Assembly: GCA_029203125.1 (NCBI GenBank)
Contig: CP119317.1
Span: 1,798,001-1,862,000 of the forward strand
Direction of reading: 5' to 3'
From: Candidatus Cohnella colombiensis
GTDB taxonomy: Bacteria > Bacillota > Bacilli > Paenibacillales > Paenibacillaceae
Length of the DNA stretch: 64,000 bases
Shown: positions 18,207 through 25,900 of the stretch, in pieces
How positions within the stretch are numbered: the stretch's first letter is position 1
Layout: each line of letters begins with the position of its first letter
Position numbers and translations under genes: made by a program
The notes under the pieces: generated by a model
What the model was told of the DNA's origin: nothing
Seen by the model: the letters and a program-made list of their open reading frames with translations, nothing else
The model's database searches: none

Positions 18207-18938
18207 TTATGATAATGCTACCACGCTAAATATTAGAAATAAAACAACACCAACAATTTCGATTATCCCAACCTTCATCGGACGGATCGACTTTCCGGCT
18301 AAAAGCAACGCTCTAACGATCGCGAATGCGTACGCAAGTGCCATTAGTGGATACCCTGCAACAAAAGGAACGATGAGCATTACGATATGGTATATCCGCG
18401 AATACCCATGCCAGCGAACGTTATTTTTTTCACGAAATACAGACTTAACGAACAAAGCTGTACCTGTAAAATAAATAAAACTAAAGAGGACGATCATACC
18501 CATCTTATGATCCCAAGTACCATCGCCTAGTATATAGGCAGCCGCTCCGCCGATTGCAAAGATCATAATCGCACATAGATCATTAACAATGGCTCTCTCT
18601 GACTTTGCCTTTGCATGCCATATATTCACGAGGAGTAGCAACACTAAGGGAATACCAAAGAAAAATAGTTCTGGACTATACAATAAGGATGGAATTAAGC
18701 AAATTAGGCCAACTATCCCATAACCGATTCCCCACTGGATATAATACGAACGATTCGCGCTTCTTTTCACAGCTTGAAGGAATGGGTAGGAGGATAAATA
18801 GAGGCACAACCATGCCACAAACAATAACGCATGCATATAATTGGGACTGCCCGCCATCATCCCTAATAGGAATGGCACACTCACCATCGCCCAGCCACCG
18901 TGCTCATGAGGAATTACAATGGTTCGCTGTTGCTTCAT
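18207..18938 (-). CDS. ywiC: YwiC-like membrane protein
   Basis: A 243-residue protein with about eight membrane segments. The N-terminal IVIPHEHGGWAMVSVPFLLGMM is the hallmark of the YwiC family, and SYPFLQAVKRS and WHGYSRIYHIVMLI also fit. In B. subtilis ywiC lies in the anaerobic narK-fnr region; its biochemical role is unknown to me. Here it heads a likely operon with scdA behind an Fnr-type box. AAGGAGTG precedes the ATG. Confidence 0.85.
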   Translation of the reverse strand: MKQQRTIVIPHEHGGWAMVSVPFLLGMMAGSPNYMHALLFVAWLCLYLSSYPFLQAVKRSANRSYYIQWGIGYGIVGLICLIPSLLYSPELFFFGIPLVLLLLVNIWHAKAKSERAIVNDLCAIMIFAIGGAAAYILGDGTWDHKMGMIVLFSFIYFTGTALFVKSVFREKNNVRWHGYSRIYHIVMLIVPFVAGYPLMALAYAFAIVRALLLAGKSIRPMKVGIIEIVGVVLFLIFSVVALS

Positions 18939-18964
18939 TTCTAATCACTCCTTCGTTAAGAATG

Positions 18965-19035
18965 ATTATATCAATCGCAACATACTGAAAAAGTGATCCC
19001 AATCACTCCTTGCAACCGTAATCTTCGATTATAAT
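18965..19035. promoter_or_regulatory. Divergent Fnr-type promoter for ywiC-scdA and the 107-residue gene
   Basis: A perfect palindrome AGTGAT-CCCA-ATCACT (18992 to 19007) fits the GTGA-N6-TCAC core of Crp/Fnr boxes. On the minus side TATAAT (18965 to 18970) lies 21 nt away, and on the plus side TATAAT (19030 to 19035) lies 22 nt away. The box is therefore centred close to -41.5 for both transcripts, the activating position for Fnr. Neither promoter has a good -35 element of its own. Confidence 0.75.
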
Positions 19036-19074
19036 TTGTTTCGAACGATATTGATTTCTTAGGGAGGGTGTATC

Positions 19075-19398
19075 ATGGCAAAGGTGGAAATTATAGATGA
19101 GAAGACAATCAGAATTGCAGTTACACTTGAAGATGCTGTACACATGATTAAAGAAGCATCACAGCATCTAAGTGCTTATGCTTCTGAAATTGTTACGATA
19201 TTTGAAAAGATGCCCGAGTTCAACTACGTCTACTTTTGCTTCTATGCCTATGATAGTGCCAATTTGTTCGAGAAGATGCTCGAGATTGATCCGAAGCAAT
19301 ATACTTCTTTCTCGTTAGATGCACCTGACTCGTTCTTTTATTCGCTATATGGTGGCATGGCAGGTCTCTACGAAACAGCAAAGCAGATGACTTCTTAG
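19075..19398 (+). CDS. Hypothetical protein under an Fnr-type promoter
   Basis: A 107-residue soluble protein of unrecognised family. It has alternating charged and aliphatic residues at the start (VEIIDEKTIRIAVTLEDAV), a helical middle, an aromatic stretch NYVYFCFYAYDSANLFEKML, and ends GGMAGLYETAKQMTS. AGGGAGGG precedes the ATG. It shares a divergent promoter with ywiC-scdA, so a function in anaerobic or nitrosative conditions is inferred from position only. Confidence 0.78.
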   Translation: MAKVEIIDEKTIRIAVTLEDAVHMIKEASQHLSAYASEIVTIFEKMPEFNYVYFCFYAYDSANLFEKMLEIDPKQYTSFSLDAPDSFFYSLYGGMAGLYETAKQMTS

Positions 19399-19406
19399 AA
19401 ACCGTA

Positions 19407-20192
19407 TTAATCTACATGTAATGTTCCTTTTAAAGTCGTGATGGCTTGCCCTTTAATCAATATTCGATTGTCTTGAACAGACAATTGAAGATATCCTTGT
19501 CTCTTTGATAGTTGCATCGCTGTTAGCTCGCTCTTATCAAGCTTGTTTTTCCAATAAGGTCCTAAACAACAATGTGCTGATCCCGTAACTGGATCCTCAT
19601 TCACGCCAATTGCAGGACAAAAAAATCTCGAAACAAAGTCGATACCAGGCCTATTCGTCCTGCTCGTAACGATTATGCCTCTCGTATCGACTCTCTTTAA
19701 CACATTGAAATTCGGTTGAAGCCCAATTAACGTATCTTCATCAGCAACTTCTACAATGTAGTCAAGACGATTTCTACCTGTATATTGGAAAGAAACGCCA
19801 AGACCCTCTGCGAGTTCAGCAGGTGGCACACACTCTTGCTCGATTTCGAGCGGGAAATTAAGTTCGATCCAATTACCATTCTTCCTCGTCGTGAGAAGTC
19901 CGCTCTTTGTCATGAACCGAATTTCATTAGCCATCTCATATTGCTGTTCCCACAAAATATGCGCACTCGCTAAAGTCGCATGACCACATAGATCGACTTC
20001 TACCTCAGGAGTAAACCATCTTAACGAATATTGCTCGCCCTGCTTCTGTAGAAAAGCTGTCTCAGCTAAATTCATTTCACTTGCGATGCTCTGCATCCAC
20101 TCATCTGAACGGTGCGAATCTAATATACATACGGCAGCCTGATTCCCATGAAACGGTTGATCAGTAAATGCATCTACAGTGTAGATTTTCAT
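19407..20192 (-). CDS. PhzF-family isomerase
   Basis: A 261-residue enzyme of the PhzF/diaminopimelate-epimerase fold. The start MKIYTVDAFTDQPFHGNQAAVCILD and the segment MNLAETAFLQKQGEQYSLRWFTPEVEVDLCGHATLASAH with the conserved Glu (in AETAF) are diagnostic, as is GVNEDPVTGSAHCCLGPYW in the second half. Most members have unknown substrates. I chose ATG 20192 because GGGGGAG is upstream and the family starts there. It converges on the preceding plus-strand gene with only 8 nt between stops. Confidence 0.9.
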   Translation of the reverse strand: MKIYTVDAFTDQPFHGNQAAVCILDSHRSDEWMQSIASEMNLAETAFLQKQGEQYSLRWFTPEVEVDLCGHATLASAHILWEQQYEMANEIRFMTKSGLLTTRKNGNWIELNFPLEIEQECVPPAELAEGLGVSFQYTGRNRLDYIVEVADEDTLIGLQPNFNVLKRVDTRGIIVTSRTNRPGIDFVSRFFCPAIGVNEDPVTGSAHCCLGPYWKNKLDKSELTAMQLSKRQGYLQLSVQDNRILIKGQAITTLKGTLHVD

Positions 20193-20209
20193 TATGTTCA
20201 GCTCCCCCT

Positions 20210-20557
20210 TTATTTCTCCCAAAGCTCGACTAGTCGACCATCAGGATCTTCAATCCAAATAAATTTTCCATATTCGCCAATCTCTTTTTCCTTAGCAAGA
20301 GGTACACCCATTTGTTCAAGATGATTAATAACCTCGTTTAAATTATGCACTTGGAAATTTAACATCACTTGTTGTTCTGTTGGAAAATAACTGTCACTCT
20401 CGGCAAAGAAAGAAAAGATAGTCTCATTTCCTAATTGGGGTTTTATCACAGTCCCATTCCAATCTTCTATTTCAATCTTCAACACTTCACTGTACCATTT
20501 TTTGATAACCTCTAGATTGTTAGTTCTCCAAAATATTCCTCCGAAACCTTTTATCAT
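20210..20557 (-). CDS. VOC/glyoxalase-superfamily protein
   Basis: A 115-residue protein with one pair of beta-alpha-beta-beta-beta units, typical of small VOC proteins (glyoxalase, fosfomycin or bleomycin resistance). Seen: GGIFWRTNNLEVIKKWYSEVLKIEIEDW at the N-terminus and the end motif FIWIEDPDGRLVELWEK with the metal-ligand Glu. The substrate is unknown. It is 17 nt upstream of the PhzF gene and probably read with it. Confidence 0.85.
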   Translation of the reverse strand: MIKGFGGIFWRTNNLEVIKKWYSEVLKIEIEDWNGTVIKPQLGNETIFSFFAESDSYFPTEQQVMLNFQVHNLNEVINHLEQMGVPLAKEKEIGEYGKFIWIEDPDGRLVELWEK

Positions 20558-20591
20558 CTTATCTATCTCCTGTCTGTCTTCAAATTTTGAA

Positions 20592-21053
20592 TTATTTAAC
20601 TAGGTTAAGTATATGTGTCTTTAACTCGCGATTTCGATGTTCTAAGAACCTCTTCATATAATGCTTGAGGATCAACCGCTCGACGACTTTACCAATGAAT
20701 CCCATAGGAGCTTCAAAGTACAATGTATCCGTCATTATTGTCTGATCACCGATTTGCTTAAAGTCATGAATATGTCTTAAGCTCTTGAACGCTCCTCTTT
20801 GCATCTCATCAACAAATCGGAATGGCTCATCAAATTCAGTAATCTTTGACGTTAATTTCTGTCTCACTAGAAAATGAGTTGCTTGAAAAGTAACTGTGTC
20901 TCCCGCTCCGATTGGCCCAGATGTAACACCTAAAATTGCTCTTTCTCTCGTATGCTTCCATACCGTCTTCGTATGCATATCAATATCTCTTGCCATGTCG
21001 AAACAAAGCTGTATCGGCGCAGAAATCTCGATCTCTGTCTGAACAGTTATCAT
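20592..21053 (-). CDS. SRPBCC-superfamily protein
   Basis: A 153-residue protein of the START/Bet v1 ligand-binding fold. Seen: MITVQTEIEISAPIQLCFDMARDIDMH at the start, then TSKITEFDEPFRFVDEMQRGAFKSLRHIHDFKQIGDQTIMTDTLYFEAPMGFIGKVVERLILKHYMKRFLEHRN. Polyketide-cyclase or coenzyme-Q-binding-like proteins share this pattern; the ligand is unknown. The frame is open 46 codons upstream, but ATG 21053 follows AGGGGCGAG and fits the family. It ends 35 nt before the VOC gene. Confidence 0.82.
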   Translation of the reverse strand: MITVQTEIEISAPIQLCFDMARDIDMHTKTVWKHTRERAILGVTSGPIGAGDTVTFQATHFLVRQKLTSKITEFDEPFRFVDEMQRGAFKSLRHIHDFKQIGDQTIMTDTLYFEAPMGFIGKVVERLILKHYMKRFLEHRNRELKTHILNLVK

Positions 21054-21066
21054 GTCTCTCGCCCCT

Positions 21067-21330
21067 TTATCTACGACCTCTGCTCTGAAGCGGCTTTTCA
21101 ATGGCATATAGTTCATCATCGATCTGATTGATCTTTTCAGTAATAAGTACTCTCGCATCCGAAATCGCTTTGTTGTATAAGTAAGGTCCAATCACCTGAA
21201 TCATAAAATCAATCAATTGTTCCGCTGCTAAATTACCTAGCGTCTCTGATCTCTCTTCCTCAAAATACGCTTGTACCTTATCAATAATCTGTTCTTTGTC
21301 TTCCCTTGGAAGCTTTATCGGTGTAATCAT
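21067..21330 (-). CDS. DUF2164 domain protein
   Basis: An 87-residue protein. IKLPREDKEQIIDKVQAYFEEERSETLGNLAAEQLIDFMIQVIGPYLYNKAISDARVLITEK covers the whole DUF2164 domain as I know it. It looks all-helical, without a membrane segment, and has a basic tail. Function unknown. It lies 13 nt upstream of the SRPBCC gene, so the two are likely co-transcribed. Confidence 0.85.
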   Translation of the reverse strand: MITPIKLPREDKEQIIDKVQAYFEEERSETLGNLAAEQLIDFMIQVIGPYLYNKAISDARVLITEKINQIDDELYAIEKPLQSRGRR

Positions 21331-21355
21331 CGCTGTAACATCCCCAATTTCTCAA

Positions 21356-21946
21356 TTATTCACTTGCATCTCTGAACACTGATAAATCTCTAATTTTCGC
21401 GAAAATATGTGTATGTCTCATCCTAGAACCATCTACAGAAAGATCGTCGTTATGGAACGTTCCCTCTAATGCGAATCCGAGTCTCTCGGGTATAGCCTTG
21501 CTCTTCATGTTCAATGTATCACAACGAATTTCAACTCTTCTTGCATGCAAAACTTTAAAAGCAAAGTCACTTATCCCTTCAACTGCCTCTGTCATATAGC
21601 CTTGTCCACTGTATCTGGTATCTATCCAGTAGCCGATCTCGAACTTGCGGACTTCCCAGTTCATTCTATGTAAACCTGATGATCCAATGTACACATTGTC
21701 TGCCTTCCTGAAGAGAAGTAAGCGTAAATCCTCACGAGTATGAAATTGAGCGTGCGCGTTCCTAAGATTTGCTTCTACTTTCTCTACAGTCTGCTCCTCA
21801 TGAGCAAACGGCATCCATTGCTTCAACTCATTCAATGATGCTTGAATCGATTCAAATACTGCCTCGCCATCTCCTGGCCGAGGAATACGAATGTGTAATC
21901 TACTTGTTGTAAATTCCGTTGGAATATCCAATAGCACCGGGTTCAT
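21356..21946 (-). CDS. GNAT acetyltransferase, RimJ/RimL type
   Basis: A 196-residue acetyltransferase. IPTEFTTSRLHIRIPRPGDGEAVFESI, then FEIGYWIDTRYSGQGYMTEAVEGISDFAFKVLHARRVEIRCDTLNMKSKAIPERLGFALEGTF, form the ribosomal-protein-type GNAT pattern. ATG 21946 is used; a GTG six codons earlier (21964) is also possible since GGAAGG lies between them. The substrate is unknown. Confidence 0.85.
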   Translation of the reverse strand: MNPVLLDIPTEFTTSRLHIRIPRPGDGEAVFESIQASLNELKQWMPFAHEEQTVEKVEANLRNAHAQFHTREDLRLLLFRKADNVYIGSSGLHRMNWEVRKFEIGYWIDTRYSGQGYMTEAVEGISDFAFKVLHARRVEIRCDTLNMKSKAIPERLGFALEGTFHNDDLSVDGSRMRHTHIFAKIRDLSVFRDASE

Positions 21947-21978
21947 ATGCTCAACACCTTCCACTCGCCATATGAGTG

Positions 21979-22584
21979 TTATATCATAGCTTTGTAAATA
22001 TTTAAAATACCGAAACCCAATATAATAAGACTTGAAATGATATTGATAAATTTCATCATTCTAAAACTAATCATTTGTTTTAATGATCCTACAATCGTAC
22101 TCAACAATAACCACCAAATAGCTGAGCCTATAAATACCCCTAACACTAATTGTACCGGTGATTGAGAAGCAGAACCTAAATTCATTCCTGCAAATATTCC
22201 TACAAAAGATATGATTGTTAATGGATTCATGAGCGTTAATAATAATGTCGTTCCAAAAGTTTTAAAATAATCCATTTTGCCACGATCTATTCCAACACTA
22301 TCTTTAACAGGCGCTTTGAACGTAGAATAGGCCAAATAGAGCAGGAATGTTGCCCCAGCTACATTGATCCAAGTGGATTGTTCAATTAAAAAATTTGAAA
22401 TAATAGTAAGTCCAAGTGCAGCAATACTTCCATAAATAGCATCAGCTGTAGCTGCCCCCATACCCGAAACAAATCCAAAAGCTTTTCCTTGGGTTAATGT
22501 CTTTCGGATACATAGAATACCAATTGGGCCAACAGGTGCAGCAATAGAAATACCAAGTATTATTCCTGTAATAATCGTTGTCAT
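21979..22584 (-). CDS. LysE/RhtB-family exporter
   Basis: A 201-residue membrane protein with about six hydrophobic segments. The N-terminal GISIAAPVGPIGILCIRKTLTQGKAFGFVSGMGAATADAIYG is the LysE/RhtB signature, and LTLMNPLTIISFVGIFAG is the second conserved loop. The family exports amino acids or small solutes; the substrate here is unknown. Its start overlaps the upstream gene's stop by 4 nt, so translation is coupled. Confidence 0.87.
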   Translation of the reverse strand: MTTIITGIILGISIAAPVGPIGILCIRKTLTQGKAFGFVSGMGAATADAIYGSIAALGLTIISNFLIEQSTWINVAGATFLLYLAYSTFKAPVKDSVGIDRGKMDYFKTFGTTLLLTLMNPLTIISFVGIFAGMNLGSASQSPVQLVLGVFIGSAIWWLLLSTIVGSLKQMISFRMMKFINIISSLIILGFGILNIYKAMI

Positions 22585-22868
22585 ATTTGCTCCAGTCGAT
22601 CTTTCATCTTTCTTTTTGCTTCCGCAACAATATCTTCAATATCTTGCCTCGACGGTTGTTCCAAGTGGATGCCTACCAATACTGCCACAGTTCGGCCTAG
22701 GCTATGGGCTGCCATCTTCGCCAAATCCACTGCTAATTCACCTTCTCGATGTCCTGGCAACGTTAATACGTCCGTATAGACACCTCCATCGCCACCAACA
22801 TATGCTGTAGCAATTGATCCGATATGTGCAGTTCCACCAGTTACAAGAAATACAATATCATGGCCCAT
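22581..22868 (-). CDS. LpdD-like domain protein
   Basis: A 95-residue protein with DIVFLVTGGTAHIGSIATAYVGGDGGVYTDVLTLPGHREGELAVDLAKMAAHSLGRTVAVLVGIHLEQPSRQDIEDIV. This resembles the small LpdD/prenylated-flavin-related family that accompanies some decarboxylases, but none is nearby. The frame is open upstream to about 22915 and encodes a plausible EPIEIRCNRMGHD with no start codon, so the true start may have been lost. It ends inside the start of the LysE gene. Confidence 0.6.
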   Translation of the reverse strand: MGHDIVFLVTGGTAHIGSIATAYVGGDGGVYTDVLTLPGHREGELAVDLAKMAAHSLGRTVAVLVGIHLEQPSRQDIEDIVAEAKRKMKDRLEQI

Positions 22869-22916
22869 CCTATTGCAGCGTATTTCAATCGGTTCGATCG
22901 TTCCACACCTCTCATC

Positions 22917-23399
22917 CTACTTGTAATCATATCGTTTTAAATATTCCTGAATTGGAACCAGATGGTGTTGATCATGCCCTATAAAATCCTTTAAATAACC
23001 AATGACACTAAAATTATGCCCATCTCCATCTACGTAATTGTGATCCAAAGATGCTGCTGACAAAGATAATATCGCATTAACGATCTTCTTTCGATAATCA
23101 ATTGCTTTCTTAATTAATTCGTCGGCAGTAATTGTTCTTGCATAAAAAATGGCCTTACTATTAAATTCATCGTAATCCAGATGTTTAAGAGTAATCCGTT
23201 CACCCAAGGCGATCTTCTCAATAGCCTCCTCATAAAAATACTTATCCCATAACATGATATGACAGATAATATCTTTGATCGTCCATTTCCCCGGTTCAAT
23301 GCTTGAGTTCCAAGTTACATCATCAAGTGCTTGTAAAGTACTTGTGAAGCTAATCCATTCTTCGAATGAATGTATTAAATCTCTCAACTCATTGGACAT
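22917..23399 (-). CDS. DinB-superfamily protein
   Basis: A 160-residue four-helix protein of the DinB/YfiT fold. The metal-binding histidines are visible: KWTIKDIICHIMLWDKYFYEE and LKDFIGHDQHHLVPIQEY. Members include thiol transferases using bacillithiol or mycothiol; others are uncharacterised. It lies in the run of minus-strand accessory genes, with no clear promoter just upstream. Confidence 0.85.
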   Translation of the reverse strand: MSNELRDLIHSFEEWISFTSTLQALDDVTWNSSIEPGKWTIKDIICHIMLWDKYFYEEAIEKIALGERITLKHLDYDEFNSKAIFYARTITADELIKKAIDYRKKIVNAILSLSAASLDHNYVDGDGHNFSVIGYLKDFIGHDQHHLVPIQEYLKRYDYK

Positions 23400-23451
23400 G
23401 ATAAAGTCAATCCCTCCATCATTGGATTCAATAGAGCCAACTGGTCTCTTC

Positions 23452-23880
23452 TTACTTTCTTTTGATATGAACCGTTTTCGTCTTTTGATCCCAATTTACA
23501 ACGCAATCAAACGTTTGAGCGACCAATCGAAGTGGAACATAAGTAATTTTATTTTTTATAAACGGGGGATTCTTTGCTTTAATTGTTGTATCATCAAAAT
23601 TCACTTTCGAATTACCAACTGTAAAGTAAACTGTTTTCTCATTGCTTTCGTAAATAATTAGTTTGTCTATCGTACCTGGAGCAAAACCAAATTTAAGATC
23701 TGGTGTCGCGTTAAACGCATCAGCTGGAACAAAAACTACGCCTTTTACCATAAGCGGTTTGTATTGCTCCGTAACGTCTTTGCCACTTACCACAACACGT
23801 ACACTTGTCGCTGCATTAGATGTACTGGAAAATACAAACATGAAAATCATGCACACAAGAAATGCAAACTTCGTTTTCAT
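23452..23880 (-). CDS. Secreted copper-amine-oxidase-N 'stalk' domain protein
   Basis: A 142-residue exported protein. The signal peptide MKTKFAFLVCMIFMFVFSSTSNA ends in a typical S-N-A site. The mature part is one copy of the copper amine oxidase N-terminal-like domain, with MVKGVVFVPADAF, VNFDDTTIKAKNPPFIKNKITYVPLRLVAQTF and VNWDQKTKTVHIKRK. In Paenibacillus this domain is common in cell-wall proteins. It does not indicate oxidase activity. Its ATG overlaps the stop of the upstream oxidoreductase gene by 4 nt. Confidence 0.87.
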   Translation of the reverse strand: MKTKFAFLVCMIFMFVFSSTSNAATSVRVVVSGKDVTEQYKPLMVKGVVFVPADAFNATPDLKFGFAPGTIDKLIIYESNEKTVYFTVGNSKVNFDDTTIKAKNPPFIKNKITYVPLRLVAQTFDCVVNWDQKTKTVHIKRK

Positions 23881-25232
23881 ATCGTTTGCTCCTTATTTAT
23901 ACTAGCTAAATGTTTACCTACAAAAATACCACTAGCTGCTGCTTGTGATAATGAATGTGTAACTCCTGAACAATCTCCAATTACATATAATCCATGAATA
24001 TTTGTTTGGAAATTTCGGTCAGTTTCTATTATTGGCGAATAAAACTTTCCGTCCATACCATAAAGCAATGTATCCTCATCAATTGCTTCACCAATAAATT
24101 TTTCCAATTGGTTTAAAAATCCCTGCAAGATTTGAATATATAGTAAAGGAATTTCTTTAGTTAAGTCCCCAAATTCAGCGTTTAACGTAGGCTGAATTCG
24201 ATTATTATACATATTTTCTTTTGTTGTAGACCGTCCCTCCCTTAAATCTTCAAACCGTTGTACTACAATACGGTCTGTACCTTTATTAATACCACCAATA
24301 ACCTTATGTGCATACATATTGGCTTCTTTTAGAGTAGAAAAATAGGTTGGAGTGAACAAAGTAAAATTCAAGTTAGAAGTTCCATTCTCTTGCTCTCGAA
24401 AGTTTTGACCATCAGGCATGACTAAACCTTCTTGATATTTACGAATGATTCTTCCTTTAGGATTCATGCAATAAGTACTTGAAATGATATCTTCATATGC
24501 ATAAGCAAGTTTTGTTTCAAAGGTATCTTCCAATATTAAACGTAGCTGTTGTTCTGCCATTTCAACTCTAATACCCAAATCTAAACGGGTTTTACCTTGC
24601 TTAACTCCAAGACTAGAACATTGTTTATTGGACCAATCTGTTCCAGATCGTCCTGTTGCAAACACTACATGCTGAGTTTGAACATCTCCTTTATTTGTAG
24701 TTAAAGTAAAAGAATTATTTTCCTTTTTTATATCTTGTACATCCACCTCAAATTGAATATCTATCTTGCTTGATAAAACATTATAAATTTGTTGAAAAAT
24801 TTTTGTCGAAAGTGAAGTACCTAAGTGCCTCACCTCAGTAGTTAACATCTGTAAGTTGCATGATTGGGCTCTTTTAGATAGTTCTGTATTAGCTGTAGAA
24901 TATTTTATAACCGAGTCTCCACCAAAATGACATAAAATATCGTCAACTTCATCCATTAATTGTATAAGATTCTCTCTACCTACTTTTTGCTCTAATTCGC
25001 CGCCAAAATCACTTGTATAATTAAACTTTCCTTCTGATTTACCCAAACCAGCAAAACCAAAATATTTCTCGCATACATTACAATTGCATATTTCGCCTCG
25101 ATCTAAAGGGCAATTCCTATCCTCTAAAGATTTTCCCTTTTCAAGAATTAATATCTTTTGATTACTTTGAGATAAGGTATATGCTAAAAAAACACTACTT
25201 ACACCTGAACCGATAATTGTAACATCATACAT
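23877..25232 (-). CDS. FAD-dependent oxidoreductase
   Basis: A 451-residue flavoprotein. The N-terminal dinucleotide fold is VTIIGSGVSSVFLAYTLSQSNQKILILEKG, and the second FAD contact is IHGLYVIGDCSGVTHSLSQAAASGIFVGKHLA near the C-terminus. A Cys cluster near residue 45 (CPLDRGEICNCNVCEKYFGF) matches a group of uncharacterised oxidoreductases in which it may bind metal or form disulfides. The substrate is unknown. It is linked by a 4-nt overlap to the stalk-protein gene, an odd pairing that may reflect insertion. Confidence 0.78.
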   Translation of the reverse strand: MYDVTIIGSGVSSVFLAYTLSQSNQKILILEKGKSLEDRNCPLDRGEICNCNVCEKYFGFAGLGKSEGKFNYTSDFGGELEQKVGRENLIQLMDEVDDILCHFGGDSVIKYSTANTELSKRAQSCNLQMLTTEVRHLGTSLSTKIFQQIYNVLSSKIDIQFEVDVQDIKKENNSFTLTTNKGDVQTQHVVFATGRSGTDWSNKQCSSLGVKQGKTRLDLGIRVEMAEQQLRLILEDTFETKLAYAYEDIISSTYCMNPKGRIIRKYQEGLVMPDGQNFREQENGTSNLNFTLFTPTYFSTLKEANMYAHKVIGGINKGTDRIVVQRFEDLREGRSTTKENMYNNRIQPTLNAEFGDLTKEIPLLYIQILQGFLNQLEKFIGEAIDEDTLLYGMDGKFYSPIIETDRNFQTNIHGLYVIGDCSGVTHSLSQAAASGIFVGKHLASINKEQTI

Positions 25233-25286
25233 CTATTTACACCTTCTTTAATTATAGCGCCTCCGTTAGGGGAACACCTTGTACGG

Positions 25287-25853
25287 CTATTTCTCCAACT
25301 CATAGCGAGCTGCGATAATGCCCGACTTGAACGTTCGGCTGGACAGCAGCTTGAGCTTGATTTTCTCGCCGCCGTCGAATACCGATTTTCCGCTACCAAG
25401 GACGACCGGACAAATCGTAAGCAGGAATTCGTCGATCAGGCCGAGCTCAAGTAACGTCTTCGCCGCACCCGGGCTGCCGAAGATCACGAGGTTTTTGCCG
25501 GGCTGCTCCTTGAGTACCTTGATTTCCTCTGCGATATTGTCCTTGATAAGCATCGTATTGTTCCATTCCGTCTTGTCCATCGTACTGGATATGACGATTT
25601 TCTTCACATCTTGTATCCATTTGGCATGCTCCAAATCGTGCTTCGACGCATTCGGATTGTTAAGCACCGTGGGCCAGTAACCCTCCATCAATTGATACGT
25701 TGTGCGTCCGTAAACAGGCGAGCCGACTTCGGCTACGACCTCCTCGGCATATTTCTCAATTTCCTCGTTGTACGGAATCCATTCCAGTCCTCCGTTTGAA
25801 TCCGACGCATACCCGTCCAGCGACACATGCATGAACAATACCAGTTTTCTCAT
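25287..25853 (-). CDS. RibD/dihydrofolate-reductase-fold protein
   Basis: A 188-residue protein of the RibD C-terminal reductase fold. MRKLVLFMHVSLDGYASDSNGGLEWIPYNEE, PVYGRTTYQLMEGYWP, NLVIFGSPGAAKTLLELGLIDEFLLTICPVVLGSGKSVF are typical. It is not a classical folate reductase; function is unknown. ATG 25853 follows AAGGAG. Base composition is clearly richer in G+C than both neighbours, suggesting a separate origin. Confidence 0.85.
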   Translation of the reverse strand: MRKLVLFMHVSLDGYASDSNGGLEWIPYNEEIEKYAEEVVAEVGSPVYGRTTYQLMEGYWPTVLNNPNASKHDLEHAKWIQDVKKIVISSTMDKTEWNNTMLIKDNIAEEIKVLKEQPGKNLVIFGSPGAAKTLLELGLIDEFLLTICPVVLGSGKSVFDGGEKIKLKLLSSRTFKSGIIAARYELEK

Positions 25854-25900
25854 GTCCGTTTCTCCTTCGATTTCGAATTTATTTTGTGACTTACTCAAGC

